Assembly (NCBI RefSeq): GCF_000612725.1
Contig: NZ_HG964456.1
Span: 62,001 to 126,000, forward strand
Direction of reading: 5' to 3'
Source: Mycolicibacterium austroafricanum
GTDB lineage: Bacteria > Actinomycetota > Actinomycetes > Mycobacteriales > Mycobacteriaceae
DNA length: 64,000 bases
Shown here one piece after another: positions 41,781-50,306 of this stretch; position 1 is the stretch's first letter; each line of letters starts with the position of its first letter. The notes below the pieces were generated by a model. That model saw only the letters and a program-made list of their open reading frames with translations. It had not been told where the DNA came from and searched no databases. The position numbers and the translations under genes were made by a program.

Positions 41781-42518
41781 GTGAAAGCCCCAGTGGCACA
41801 ACAGCAGTTGCTCGCCGATCTCGCCGAGCTCGACGCCGAGGTGAGTCGGAACGAGCACCGGACGAAGAACCTGCCCGAGCAGAAGGCGGTGGAGGAGGCC
41901 CAGGCCGCGCATCGCGAGGCCAGTGACCGCCTCGCCGCGCTGCAGCTCGCCCTGGCCGACATCGACGCGCAGGTCGCCAAGCTCGAGAGCGAGATCGACG
42001 GCGTCCGGCAGCGCGAGGACCGCGACCGGGCGCTGCTGGACGGCGGGACCGTCGACCCCAAGCAGCTCACCGATCTGCAACACGAACTCGACACCCTGCA
42101 GCGGCGACAGGCCAGCCTGGAGGACTCGCAGCTGGAGGTGATGGAGCGGCGTGAGGAGTTGGCGGCCGAGCAGACCCGTGAGCAGGCGGCCATCGAGGAG
42201 CTGCAGACCGCGCTGACCGGCGCCCAGCGTGCCTGTGACGACGCCCGCGCCGAACTGGCGCAGGCCCGGGAGAAGTCCGCGGCGCGGCGCGCCGAGTTGG
42301 TGTCCGCCATCGACGGGGAACTCGTCGCGCTCTACGAACGTCAGCGCGCCCGTGGCGGCGTGGGTGCCGGTGTGCTGCAGGGCCGCAGGTGTGGAGCGTG
42401 CCGGATCGAGATCGACCAAGGGGAGTCGGCGAGGATCGCCGCGGCCGCCGAGGACGAGGTGCTGCGGTGCCCCGAGTGCTCGGCAATCCTGTTGCGGGTC
42501 AAGGGGTCCCGCAGGTGA
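41781..42518 (+). CDS. Coiled-coil protein with C4 zinc ribbon (Rv2229c type)
   Basis: The 245-residue protein is a long coiled coil (about 5-185) followed by a zinc ribbon with CGAC and CPEC pairs. This family lies next to Nif3 and RNase H genes in actinobacteria and may bind nucleic acid. The GTG start follows the Nif3 stop after one base, and the stop overlaps the RNase H start (GTGA). Confidence 0.88.
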   Translation: MKAPVAQQQLLADLAELDAEVSRNEHRTKNLPEQKAVEEAQAAHREASDRLAALQLALADIDAQVAKLESEIDGVRQREDRDRALLDGGTVDPKQLTDLQHELDTLQRRQASLEDSQLEVMERREELAAEQTREQAAIEELQTALTGAQRACDDARAELAQAREKSAARRAELVSAIDGELVALYERQRARGGVGAGVLQGRRCGACRIEIDQGESARIAAAAEDEVLRCPECSAILLRVKGSRR

Positions 42519-43624
42519 GAGTGGTCGTCGAGGCCGACGGGGGGTCGCGCGGCAACCCGGGGCCTGCGGGTTACGGCGCGGTGGTGGTGTCGGCGGACCG
42601 GGTTTCGGTGCTCGCCGAAACCAGCTCGGCGATCGGCACGGCGACCAACAATGTCGCCGAATACCGCGGGCTGATCGCCGGACTGGAGGCCGCAGCGGAG
42701 CTGGGTGCCACCGAGGTCGAGGTCCTGATGGATTCCAAGCTCGTGGTGGAGCAGATGTCAGGGCGGTGGCGCGTCAGGCACCCCTCCCTGGCCCCGCTGC
42801 ACCAGCAGGCCCGCGATCTCGAGCGGAGGTTCCAGCGGGTCAGCTACCGATGGGTCCCGCGCGCGCAGAACAGTCGTGCCGACCGTCTGGCCAACGAGGC
42901 GATGGACGCGGCGGGTGGCGGATCGATGGACGCGGCCGGTGGCGGATCGATGGACGCGGCCGGTGGCGGATCGGAGGTCGTCACCAACCCGGCCGGCTGG
43001 ACGGGCGCCAAAGGAGCGCCGACCCGGCTGTTGCTGCTGCGCCACGGGCAGACCGAACTGTCGGTGCAGCGCCGCTACTCGGGTCGGGGGAACCCCGAGC
43101 TGACGGAGCTGGGCATTCAGCAGGCCGACGCGGCGGCGCGCTATCTGGGGCAGAAGGGCGGGATCGACGCCGTCATCTCCTCGCCGCTGCAACGTGCCCA
43201 CGACACCGCCGCGGCCGCGTCCAAGGCGATGGGTCTGGACGTGGAGGTCGACGACGACCTGATCGAGACCGATTTCGGCGCATGGGAAGGGCTGACCTTT
43301 CAGGAGGCGGCCCAACGGGATCCGGAGCTGCACCTGCGCTGGCTGCGCGACACGTCGGTGCCGCCGCCGGACGGGGAGAGTTTCGACGCCGTCGCGGCGC
43401 GGGTGTCGCGGGCGCACCAGCGCCTCATCGCGAAGCATCCCGGCCAGACGCTGCTGCTGGTGTCGCATGTGACGCCCATCAAAACGCTGCTACGGATGGC
43501 GCTCGACGCCGGCCCGGCGATCCTCTACCGGCTGCACCTGGATCTGGCGTCGCTGTCAATTGCGGAGTTCTACCCGGACGGCGCGGCGTCGGTCCGGCTG
43601 GTCAACCAGACCACCTACCTCTGA
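42515..43624 (+). CDS. Bifunctional RNase HI / CobC-type phosphatase
   Basis: The 369-residue protein joins an RNase HI domain (Glu/Asp in EADGGSRGNPGPAGYG, NNVAEYRGL and LMDSKLVVEQMSG) to a histidine phosphatase domain (LLLLRHGQTE, SSPLQRAHDT, LVSHVTP). It corresponds to Rv2228c, which degrades RNA in RNA/DNA hybrids and has alpha-ribazole phosphatase activity for B12 synthesis. The linker has three MDAAGGGS units from a 24-bp tandem repeat. The 3' end overlaps the convergent regulator gene by 10 bp. Confidence 0.93.
   Translation: MRVVVEADGGSRGNPGPAGYGAVVVSADRVSVLAETSSAIGTATNNVAEYRGLIAGLEAAAELGATEVEVLMDSKLVVEQMSGRWRVRHPSLAPLHQQARDLERRFQRVSYRWVPRAQNSRADRLANEAMDAAGGGSMDAAGGGSMDAAGGGSEVVTNPAGWTGAKGAPTRLLLLRHGQTELSVQRRYSGRGNPELTELGIQQADAAARYLGQKGGIDAVISSPLQRAHDTAAAASKAMGLDVEVDDDLIETDFGAWEGLTFQEAAQRDPELHLRWLRDTSVPPPDGESFDAVAARVSRAHQRLIAKHPGQTLLLVSHVTPIKTLLRMALDAGPAILYRLHLDLASLSIAEFYPDGAASVRLVNQTTYL
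42901..42976 (+). repeat. 24-bp tandem repeat in the RNase H/CobC linker
   Basis: Three nearly identical units (ATGGACGCGGC(G/C)GGTGGCGGATCG) encode MDAAGGGS. The repeat is in frame and extends the flexible linker between two enzymes. Confidence 0.85.
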
Positions 43625-44202
43625 TCGCTGTGCAGGTGCACGCGTTCACCGTGCAGGCCGAGCAGCATGATCGCCTCCACCGGGCCGTCGACGACGCCGA
43701 ACCAGTGCGGGGTCCACGTCGAGAATTCCACAGCCTCACCGGGTTTGATGGTGAAGTCGCGATCGCCCAGCATCAGCCGCAGCCGACCTGACAGCACGTA
43801 CATCCAGTCGTGACCCTCGTGGACCGGGAGCTCGGCGGGCGGTGTACGCCTGCGGGCGCTGATCCGGATCTTGTAGGCGTGCAACCCGCCCGCGGGGCCC
43901 TGCCCGGTCAACGGCCAGAACGTGATCAGGTTGTGCGTGTGGGAGTTGCCGCGGACGCGGGGATCCTCGACCTCGGGTGCGCGCAGCAGTTCGTCGGTGC
44001 TGACCGACAGCGCCGAGGCCAGGCGGGGCAGGTGATCCAGCGCCAGGCGGCGCTTGCCGGACTCCAGACGGCTCAGTGTGGAGATGTCGATGTTCGACCG
44101 GGTGGCGACGTCCTCCAGCGTCATACCCCGCTGCAATCGCAAGTCCCGCAGGCGTCGTCGCACCCGGGCGTCGACGCCGTCATCCTCCTCATTTGCCTTC
44201 AT
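43615..44202 (-). CDS. XRE-family regulator with C-terminal cupin
   Basis: The 195-residue protein has a helix-turn-helix (MTLEDVATRSNIDISTLSRLESGKRRLAL) and a cupin with HEGHDWMYVLSGRLRLMLGD and PHWFGVVDGP. Ligand unknown. ATG 44202 is preferred; a longer frame crosses the divergent promoter. A perfect ATTTGCC/GGCAAAT repeat covers the start codon and is the likely operator for itself and the divergent flavoprotein gene. Confidence 0.85.
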   Translation of the reverse strand: MKANEEDDGVDARVRRRLRDLRLQRGMTLEDVATRSNIDISTLSRLESGKRRLALDHLPRLASALSVSTDELLRAPEVEDPRVRGNSHTHNLITFWPLTGQGPAGGLHAYKIRISARRRTPPAELPVHEGHDWMYVLSGRLRLMLGDRDFTIKPGEAVEFSTWTPHWFGVVDGPVEAIMLLGLHGERVHLHSDQR

Positions 44203-44209
44203 GGCAAAT
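44191..44209. promoter_or_regulatory. Operator over the cupin-regulator start
   Basis: ATTTGCC-TTCAT-GGCAAAT is a perfect 7-5-7 inverted repeat in the divergent promoter, 40 bp before the flavoprotein gene start. Confidence 0.65.
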
Positions 44210-44248
44210 AAGCTTGGCATTGACGAGGTCGCCGGGCAAGGTCGTGTC

Positions 44249-45163
44249 ATGGACAAGTTGTGGGATTGCGTGATCATCGGGGGCGGGGCCGCCGGGCTGA
44301 GCGCCGCGCTGGTGCTCGGCAGGGCGAGGCGGCGCACGCTCGTCGTCGACGCCGGCGCCCAAAGCAACCTCGCCGCAACCGGAATCGGTGGGCTGCTGGG
44401 ATTCGACGGCGTGCCGCCTGGGCAGCTGTATGCGCAGGGCCGCGGCCAGCTCGCCGCCTATCCGAGCGTCGAGGTGCGCGACGGCGAGGTGGTGACGGGG
44501 GCGGCGTCCGACGGTGGCTTCACGCTGGAGTTGGCGGACGGCGGCGTCGTGCAGGCCAGACGGGTGTTGCTGGCCATGGGTATGCGGTACGAGGCGCCGT
44601 CGCTTCCGGGACTGGCCGAGCTGTGGGGGAGGTCGGTGTTCCACTGCCCGTTCTGCCACGGCTGGGAGGTTCGCGACAGACCGCTGGCCGTGCTGGCGAA
44701 CGGAGAACGCGCCACTCACATGGCGACGTTGCTGCGCGGGTGGAGTGACGACGTCGTGTTGCTGACAGGCGGGCCGGCCGAGCTGACCGACACCGACCGG
44801 TCGCGGCTGGCCGATGCCGGGGTGGCGGTGGACGAGCGGGCGGTTTCCCATCTGGTCTCGGCGGGCGACGAGTTGGCGGCAGTGGTGTTCGGCGACGGAA
44901 CCAGCCTTGCCCGGCGTGGGCTGCTGGTCGCCGTCACGCTGCACCAGCGCTCCGCGTTGGCGGCCAAGCTGGGGGTGAGTTTCGCTGCGCCGGGCCCGGT
45001 CTCGGTGGAGGCGATCGAAATCGACGCAATGCATCGGACCTCGGTTCCCGGTGTGTTCGCCGCGGGGGACGCATGTGTACAGATGCCGCAGGTGGCGGCA
45101 GCGATCGCGGCCGGTTCGGCTGCGGCCGCATCGATAGTGGCGAGTTTCCAGGAGGAACGATGA
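44249..45163 (+). CDS. Thioredoxin reductase-like FAD oxidoreductase
   Basis: The 304-residue protein has a FAD site (VIIGGGAAGLSAALVLGRARR), a CPFC pair in HCPFCHGWEV, and the second FAD motif VFAAGDACVQMPQV. The CPFC pair suggests disulfide chemistry. The NADPH motif is less clear. It overlaps the methyltransferase gene by ATGA. The divergent cupin regulator probably controls the pair. Confidence 0.85.
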   Translation: MDKLWDCVIIGGGAAGLSAALVLGRARRRTLVVDAGAQSNLAATGIGGLLGFDGVPPGQLYAQGRGQLAAYPSVEVRDGEVVTGAASDGGFTLELADGGVVQARRVLLAMGMRYEAPSLPGLAELWGRSVFHCPFCHGWEVRDRPLAVLANGERATHMATLLRGWSDDVVLLTGGPAELTDTDRSRLADAGVAVDERAVSHLVSAGDELAAVVFGDGTSLARRGLLVAVTLHQRSALAAKLGVSFAAPGPVSVEAIEIDAMHRTSVPGVFAAGDACVQMPQVAAAIAAGSAAAASIVASFQEER

Positions 45164-45780
45164 CATCTGAGGTGAAGCAGCATTGGGAGGACCGGTACGC
45201 CGAGCGTGACCGGATCTGGAGCGGGCGGGTCAACCGCTGGCTTGCCGAGGTTGCGGCGAGCGAGAAGCCCGGGCGCGCATTGGATCTCGGATGCGGTGAG
45301 GGCGGCGACACCGTGTGGCTGGCCGAACACGGTTGGCAGGTGCTGGGTGTCGACATCTCCGATACCGCGCTCGGCAGAGCGGCCGCCGAGGCTGCCACCC
45401 GGGGCTTGACCGACCGGGTGCAGTTGGTGCAGATGAATCTGTCGGAGGCGTTCCCGGAGGGCGTCTTCGATCTGGTGTCGGCGCAGTTCCTGCAGTCGAT
45501 GGTCCACCTGGACCGGGAGCGGATCTTCGCCGCCGCGGCGCGCGCGGTCGCACCCGGCGGGGTGTTGGTGATCGTGGATCACGGCGCGGCGCCGTCCTGG
45601 GCTCCCGAGCACATCCGCGAACATGTCTTTCCCGGTGTCGAGGAGGTGCTCGCCACCGTCGACCTCGGCGACGGGCAGTGGCGGCGCGTGCGGGCCGATC
45701 GGGTGGAGCGCGACGCAACGGGGCCCGACGGGCAGCCGGCGGTGCTGATCGACAATCTGATCGTCTTGCGGCGACTCTAG
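45160..45780 (+). CDS. SAM-dependent methyltransferase
   Basis: The 206-residue protein has a class I fold with motif I LDLGCGEGGDTVWLA, VLGVDISDTAL and LSEAFPEGVFDLV. Its start HWEDRYAERDRIWSG resembles thiopurine/tellurite-type methyltransferases. It is the second gene behind the flavoprotein gene; a joint role in detoxifying a small molecule is possible. Confidence 0.85.
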   Translation: MTSEVKQHWEDRYAERDRIWSGRVNRWLAEVAASEKPGRALDLGCGEGGDTVWLAEHGWQVLGVDISDTALGRAAAEAATRGLTDRVQLVQMNLSEAFPEGVFDLVSAQFLQSMVHLDRERIFAAAARAVAPGGVLVIVDHGAAPSWAPEHIREHVFPGVEEVLATVDLGDGQWRRVRADRVERDATGPDGQPAVLIDNLIVLRRL

Positions 45781-45897
45781 GTTTGTCGGGTTGCGGCTCC
45801 TGATCCCCGAATCCGTCGACATCGCCGTCCCGGTAGAACCGCTGCGCGAAGAACTGCAGCCAGTTTTTTGTCGGGGGCGCGGTGTAGCGTCGGGTTT

Positions 45898-47223
45898 ATG
45901 TTCGAAAGTTTGTTCGATGTCGGTGTGGGGGCGTCGGAGGCCGAGTTGCGGGCGGCGGTGGAGCGGTGCGAGCGGCTGAAATCTCAGGCCGCGGCCGCCC
46001 AAGCGCGCGCGACCGCGCTGTGGGCGGCCAAACGGCGTGCCGCCGAGCAGGCTCGTGGGGTGCCTGCGGCCAAGCGTGGCAAGGGGTTGGCGTCGGAGGT
46101 GGCGTTGGCCCGCCACGACGCGCCGGTGCTGGGCAACCGGCACCTGGGATTCGCCAAGGCCCTGGTGGAGGAGATGCCGCACACCCTGGCCGCGCTGGAG
46201 AGTGGGGCGCTGTCGGAGTGGCGGGCCACCCTGATCGTGCGCGAGTCGGCGTGTCTTTCGGTGGAGCACCGCCGGGCACTCGATGAAGAGCTGTGTGGGG
46301 ATGTGTCGCGGTTGGCGGGGTGGGGCAACAAGCGGGTGGAGGCTGAGGCCAAGACGATCGCGGCCCGCCTGGACGCGGCCGCGGTGGTCGACCATACGGA
46401 GAAGGCGGCCGCTGATTGTGCGGTGACGTGCCGGCCGGCGCCGAACAACATGGTCTATGTCACGCTGCGGCTGCCGCTGACCCGCGGGGTCGGGATCTAC
46501 GCCGCCTGTAAACGGGCCGCCGACACCACCTTCGACGGGCGCCCGCGCGGGCAGGTGATGACCGACACCGTCTATGAACGGGTCACCGGGCGGGCGGCGG
46601 ACACGCCGGTGCCGGTGGCGTTGAACCTGGTGATGGCCGACACCACGCTGGCCGGCGATGATGACGAACTGGGCTGGCTCGACGGCTACGGCCCGGTCCC
46701 GGCCGGGTTCTGCCGGGCGTTGATCGGGGACGCGGTCGCCGACGCCGACGCCGACGCCGAGGCCGAGGCTGATGCTGATGCTGATGCTGAGGTCAAGGCC
46801 ACGCTGCGGCGGCTGTACCGGCACCCAACGAGTGGGCAGTTGGTGGCGATGGAGTCGCGGGCGCGGATTTTCCCGAAAGGGCTGGGCATGTTGTTGCAGC
46901 GTCGGGATCGCACCTGCCGCACCCCGTACTGCGATGCGCCGATCCGTCACCATGATCACGCCACCCCCGACCGGGCGGGCGGGCCGACCAGCGCGCTCAA
47001 CGGCCTGGGTGAGTGCGAGGCCTGCAACTACGCCAAGGAAGCCCCGGGCTGGACGGTCACCACCGGCGACGTCGACGGCGCACACACCGCCGACTTCGAA
47101 ACCCCCACCGGCGCGGTCTACCGCTCCACGGCACCACCCCTGCCCGGACCACCCGTGCGGCGCAGACTCAGCCTGCTCGAAGGCCGACTCAGCATCGACC
47201 TCGTCACCTTCGACGCCGCCTGA
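45898..47223 (+). CDS. DUF222/HNH endonuclease (13E12 repeat family)
   Basis: The 441-residue protein has the long helical DUF222 region and a C-terminal HNH domain (CRTPYCDAPIRHHDHATPDRAGG followed by CEACNYAKE). Mycobacteria carry many copies of this family, and their role is unknown. A TAGCGT -10 box seven bases before ATG points to a leaderless mRNA. A run of Asp-Ala/Glu-Ala dipeptides (VADADADAEAEADADADAE) comes from GC-rich dinucleotide-like repeats. Confidence 0.88.
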   Translation: MFESLFDVGVGASEAELRAAVERCERLKSQAAAAQARATALWAAKRRAAEQARGVPAAKRGKGLASEVALARHDAPVLGNRHLGFAKALVEEMPHTLAALESGALSEWRATLIVRESACLSVEHRRALDEELCGDVSRLAGWGNKRVEAEAKTIAARLDAAAVVDHTEKAAADCAVTCRPAPNNMVYVTLRLPLTRGVGIYAACKRAADTTFDGRPRGQVMTDTVYERVTGRAADTPVPVALNLVMADTTLAGDDDELGWLDGYGPVPAGFCRALIGDAVADADADAEAEADADADAEVKATLRRLYRHPTSGQLVAMESRARIFPKGLGMLLQRRDRTCRTPYCDAPIRHHDHATPDRAGGPTSALNGLGECEACNYAKEAPGWTVTTGDVDGAHTADFETPTGAVYRSTAPPLPGPPVRRRLSLLEGRLSIDLVTFDAA

Positions 47224-47247
47224 GGAACCGCCGTCGTCGACGCGCGC

Positions 47248-47682
47248 CTAGGTGCCGAGCGGGATCTCGGCGAGTTGGGTGAGCCGCACGCTGTTGCCCG
47301 ACGGGTCCCGGAATCCGCAGTCGATGCCGTAGGGCATCTCGTGGGGCTCCTCGGTGAACTCGACGCCGCGCGCCTTCATCTCCTCGTAGCTGGCCCGGCA
47401 GTCATCGGTGGTCAGGAAGATGGTGCCTGCGAAGCCTTTCGCGGTGAGGTCGAGTACCTGTTTCTTGGTGGCGTCGTCCATGACGGGCTCGCCGGGGACG
47501 GCCATCAGCACGATCGACACATCGTCCTGGCCGGGCGGCCCGACCGTCAGCCACCGGAAGATGCCGTCGACATCGGGCAGTGAAACATCTTGGCGCACTT
47601 CCAGACCGACCTTCTCGGTCCAGAACTTCAACGCGGCTTCCTGGTCGTGAACCCAGAGGTGGGCACTGGCGATTCTGATCAT
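47248..47682 (-). CDS. VOC/glyoxalase-family protein
   Basis: The 144-residue protein has the two beta-alpha-beta-beta-beta modules of the VOC fold, with His in SAHLWVHDQEAALKFW, IFLTTDDCRASYEEMKARGV and the C-terminal DPSGNSVRL. The substrate is unknown. It lies 26 bp behind an AraC gene in the same direction. Confidence 0.85.
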   Translation of the reverse strand: MIRIASAHLWVHDQEAALKFWTEKVGLEVRQDVSLPDVDGIFRWLTVGPPGQDDVSIVLMAVPGEPVMDDATKKQVLDLTAKGFAGTIFLTTDDCRASYEEMKARGVEFTEEPHEMPYGIDCGFRDPSGNSVRLTQLAEIPLGT

Positions 47683-47707
47683 GACCGCGACGCTACGGCC
47701 CCGTCGA

Positions 47708-48148
47708 TCAGCCCGTCTTCTCCCCGTGTGCTGTCTTGTCGACGCGGGTGTCGGCCTTCGGACGGGTGTCGCGTTTGAGGATGCAGCTCGGAATCCGCGC
47801 GTGGACGGCCGCGGGCGGCATCGACGCCCGGTATGCCGCCGGCGGCATACCGTAGGTGCGCGCGAAGCTGGTGGTGAACGACCCGACGCTCTGCAGTCCG
47901 ACCATCACGCAGATGTCGGCCACCGACCGGTCGGTGTGGCGCAACAGCGACGCGGCGCGCTCCAGCCGGCGGGTCTGTAGGTACGCGCGCGGGGACTCGC
48001 CGAACGTCTTGCTGAACATCCGGCTGAAATGGGCGCGGGACAGGCCAGCGGCGGCCGCCAGATCGTCGACGGTGATCGGCTCGGAATAGCGCGCGTCGAC
48101 CAGGTCCTTGGCCCGCATCAGATAGCGGGCGGGAGGAAGCATGCCCAC
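47708..48148 (-). CDS. AraC-family regulator
   Basis: The protein has about 146 residues and starts with the AraC DNA-binding domain (TVDDLAAAAGLSRAHFSRMFSKTFGESP, then VADICVMVGLQSVGSFTTSFARTYGMPP); no sensor domain precedes it. A basic tail follows. GTG 48148 or ATG 48142 may be the start. It probably controls the downstream VOC gene. Confidence 0.83.
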   Translation of the reverse strand: MGMLPPARYLMRAKDLVDARYSEPITVDDLAAAAGLSRAHFSRMFSKTFGESPRAYLQTRRLERAASLLRHTDRSVADICVMVGLQSVGSFTTSFARTYGMPPAAYRASMPPAAVHARIPSCILKRDTRPKADTRVDKTAHGEKTG

Positions 48149-48213
48149 AGTATGGCGCGGGGCTGAGCTCGGCGTTCGTTTACGGAATCGACGCCCGAAC
48201 CATTACGTTGTTA

Positions 48214-48644
48214 GGGCGGATGAGCTGGCTGGGCGGCCGCGGCACCCCACAGTGTCGAGGAAAGTCCGGACTTCACAGAGCAGGGTGATTGCTAACGGCA
48301 ATCCGAGGTGACTCGCGGGAAAGTGCCACAGAAAACAGACCGCCTCCACTGCGCCCCAAGCCTTCGGGCCCAAGGACGCTCCGGAGGTAAGGGTGAAAAG
48401 GTGCGGTAAGAGCGCACCAGCATCCCGGGTGACCGGGGTGGCTTGGTAAACCCCACCCGAAGCAAGGCCAAGAAGGTCGCAACCTGGTTGCGGCCGCGCA
48501 GGCGTTCGAGGGTTGCTCGCCCGAGCCTGCGGGTAGGCCGCTCGAGGCACCCGGCGACGGTGTGTCCAGATGGATGGTCGCCGCCTCGCTGCCAGAGATG
48601 GCCGTGAGGAACAGAATCCGGCTTACAGGCCGGCTCATCCGCCC
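48214..48644 (+). ncRNA. rnpB: RNase P RNA
   Basis: The ends GGGCGGATGAGC and GCTCATCCGCCC pair as helix P1. Between them are the conserved bacterial elements GAGGAAAGTCCGGACTTC, ACAGAAAACAGACCGCC, GGTAAGGGTGAAAAGGTGCGGTAAGAGC and the final ACAGAATCCGGCTTACAGG. This is the catalytic RNA that matures tRNA 5' ends. A TACGTT -10 box at 48204-48209 fits a start near 48215. The 3' end touches the stop codon of the CYTH/CHAD gene on the other strand. Confidence 0.97.
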
Positions 48645-50152
48645 TAACGCCGGCCCACCGACTTGTCGAGCTGCCGGAGCGCATCCTCGATCTGCTCCTC
48701 GCAGCGCACAGCGAGGTCGTCCTCCTGCTGGTACAGCAGCCCGTAGGTGAAGGTGTCCTCGCCGGCGGCATGGGCCGCCTGGGCCTGCCGGCTCAGATGT
48801 GTCCGGCTGACCACGCTGTCCTGGTGATCACCCAACAGCGACTGGATCACCTTCGCCCGCTCGGCCACCTTGTTCTCGCCGATGGCCGCGGCGGTATAGC
48901 GGAGCTGCTTGGCGCGCTTGCGGATCCGGTGCAGCGCCTCGTCGGATTCGGTCCCGGCGTCTGCCGCCGCGGCGCGGGCGGCCTTGGCAGCCTTCCGGAC
49001 CCGCTTGTACGCGGAGTCGATGGTCAGCTCCGCCGGTGTCTCACCCTGGCCGGACGCGACAGGCTCGGTGGCGATCAGCTCCTCGAGCGCGTCGAGCAAC
49101 CGGAAGTAGCGCTGCGAACGCATCGCGGTCAGCGACCGCTTCCATCCCGTCTGATACCGCTTCTCGGCGCCGTCGACAAGCCGTTCCCGCACCGGTCCCC
49201 GGACGTTCGCCTCGGGCAGTTGGTCGATGGCGCGTTGATAGCGTTCGGCCAGCACCTCGGCGTCGCGGGCGACACCTAGCACGGCGGCCAACTCGCGCAG
49301 CTCGTCGAGAACCCACTCGTGGTCGGCGATGTCGAATGAGCCCTCAGACGACTGAAGCAGGCTGCGGATCTTGCGGGTGGTCACCCGCATCTGGTGCACC
49401 GAGTCCCAAGCATCCGCTCTTACCGCGCGATCCCACTCGATCAGCTCTTCGAGGTGGACAGCCACCGCGCGGCGCGCCGGATCGGTCGACGCCGCGACCG
49501 CCTCGGTGGTCTCTTCCACTGGCGCGCTGGACTCGAGGACGCGGGCCAGTTTCGAGCCGTGTCCGGCAGGCCGGGCCCCCGCATCCAGCAGCCGGTTGGT
49601 GAGCCGGTCGAACACCTCGGAGTCGGCGCCGGGGCGCAACTCGAGTTCCCACTCCCGCCAGTTCTGCTCGTCGCCACCGACAGCGCTCGCGGTCACCTGG
49701 TCATCACAGAACTCGGCGACCGCTGACCCGTCCGGCCCGTAGAGCACGTCGACGTTCCTGAGTGTGCTGATGCGCGCGACCGGGGCCAGCGGCCGGTCCC
49801 GCACGATCGCCAGCACGATGTCACGCAGGCTCTCCGGCACGGTCGGGTGCGCTGCGTCGCCGTCGTCGGACAGGGGTGCGTGCACCTCGGTGCGGCTGTC
49901 CGCGCCCGCAGGCAGCTTCAGATGCCACCCGGCATCGGTCCCGCCGGTGCGGCGTCGCAACGTGATGCGATGTCGGGCCAGGTCACGCCCGGGTGTGTCG
50001 AAGTACACGGCATCGAGCGATTGTGACGGTGACCGCTCGACACGCCCGACCGCCGAAAGCCCGTCGAAAGAGGGGGAGACGGTCGACTCCACCACCTCGA
50101 ATTTGCGCTCGGTCTCCGTGTGCCTGGAGGTTTCGGGCGAATTGGCCGCCAT
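48644..50152 (-). CDS. CYTH and CHAD domain protein (Rv2226 type)
   Basis: The 502-residue protein has an N-terminal CYTH domain starting ETERKFEV and a C-terminal helical CHAD domain with HQMRVTTRKIRSLLQ and LHRIRKRAKQLRY. CYTH enzymes bind triphosphates; CHAD binds polyphosphate. I chose ATG 50152; the frame runs on to 50275. Confidence 0.9.
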   Translation of the reverse strand: MAANSPETSRHTETERKFEVVESTVSPSFDGLSAVGRVERSPSQSLDAVYFDTPGRDLARHRITLRRRTGGTDAGWHLKLPAGADSRTEVHAPLSDDGDAAHPTVPESLRDIVLAIVRDRPLAPVARISTLRNVDVLYGPDGSAVAEFCDDQVTASAVGGDEQNWREWELELRPGADSEVFDRLTNRLLDAGARPAGHGSKLARVLESSAPVEETTEAVAASTDPARRAVAVHLEELIEWDRAVRADAWDSVHQMRVTTRKIRSLLQSSEGSFDIADHEWVLDELRELAAVLGVARDAEVLAERYQRAIDQLPEANVRGPVRERLVDGAEKRYQTGWKRSLTAMRSQRYFRLLDALEELIATEPVASGQGETPAELTIDSAYKRVRKAAKAARAAAADAGTESDEALHRIRKRAKQLRYTAAAIGENKVAERAKVIQSLLGDHQDSVVSRTHLSRQAQAAHAAGEDTFTYGLLYQQEDDLAVRCEEQIEDALRQLDKSVGRR

Positions 50153-50306
50153 GGTCACCCTGTCTCTGCCGTGGTTGCGGGGACCATAGCGTGCCACACC
50201 GAGGTGAACCTGCCGGCACAGCCCGGTGACCGGATCTGCGACCGGAAATCGGCGCGCCTGCACCCGGATGCACACATTTGGGGTGTGCGTCTCTTAGAAT
50301 TGTCTT

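Noticed and set aside
44716..47085. A 789-codon leftward open frame
   Set aside because: It covers the flavoprotein, methyltransferase and HNH genes on the other strand, all of which are well supported.
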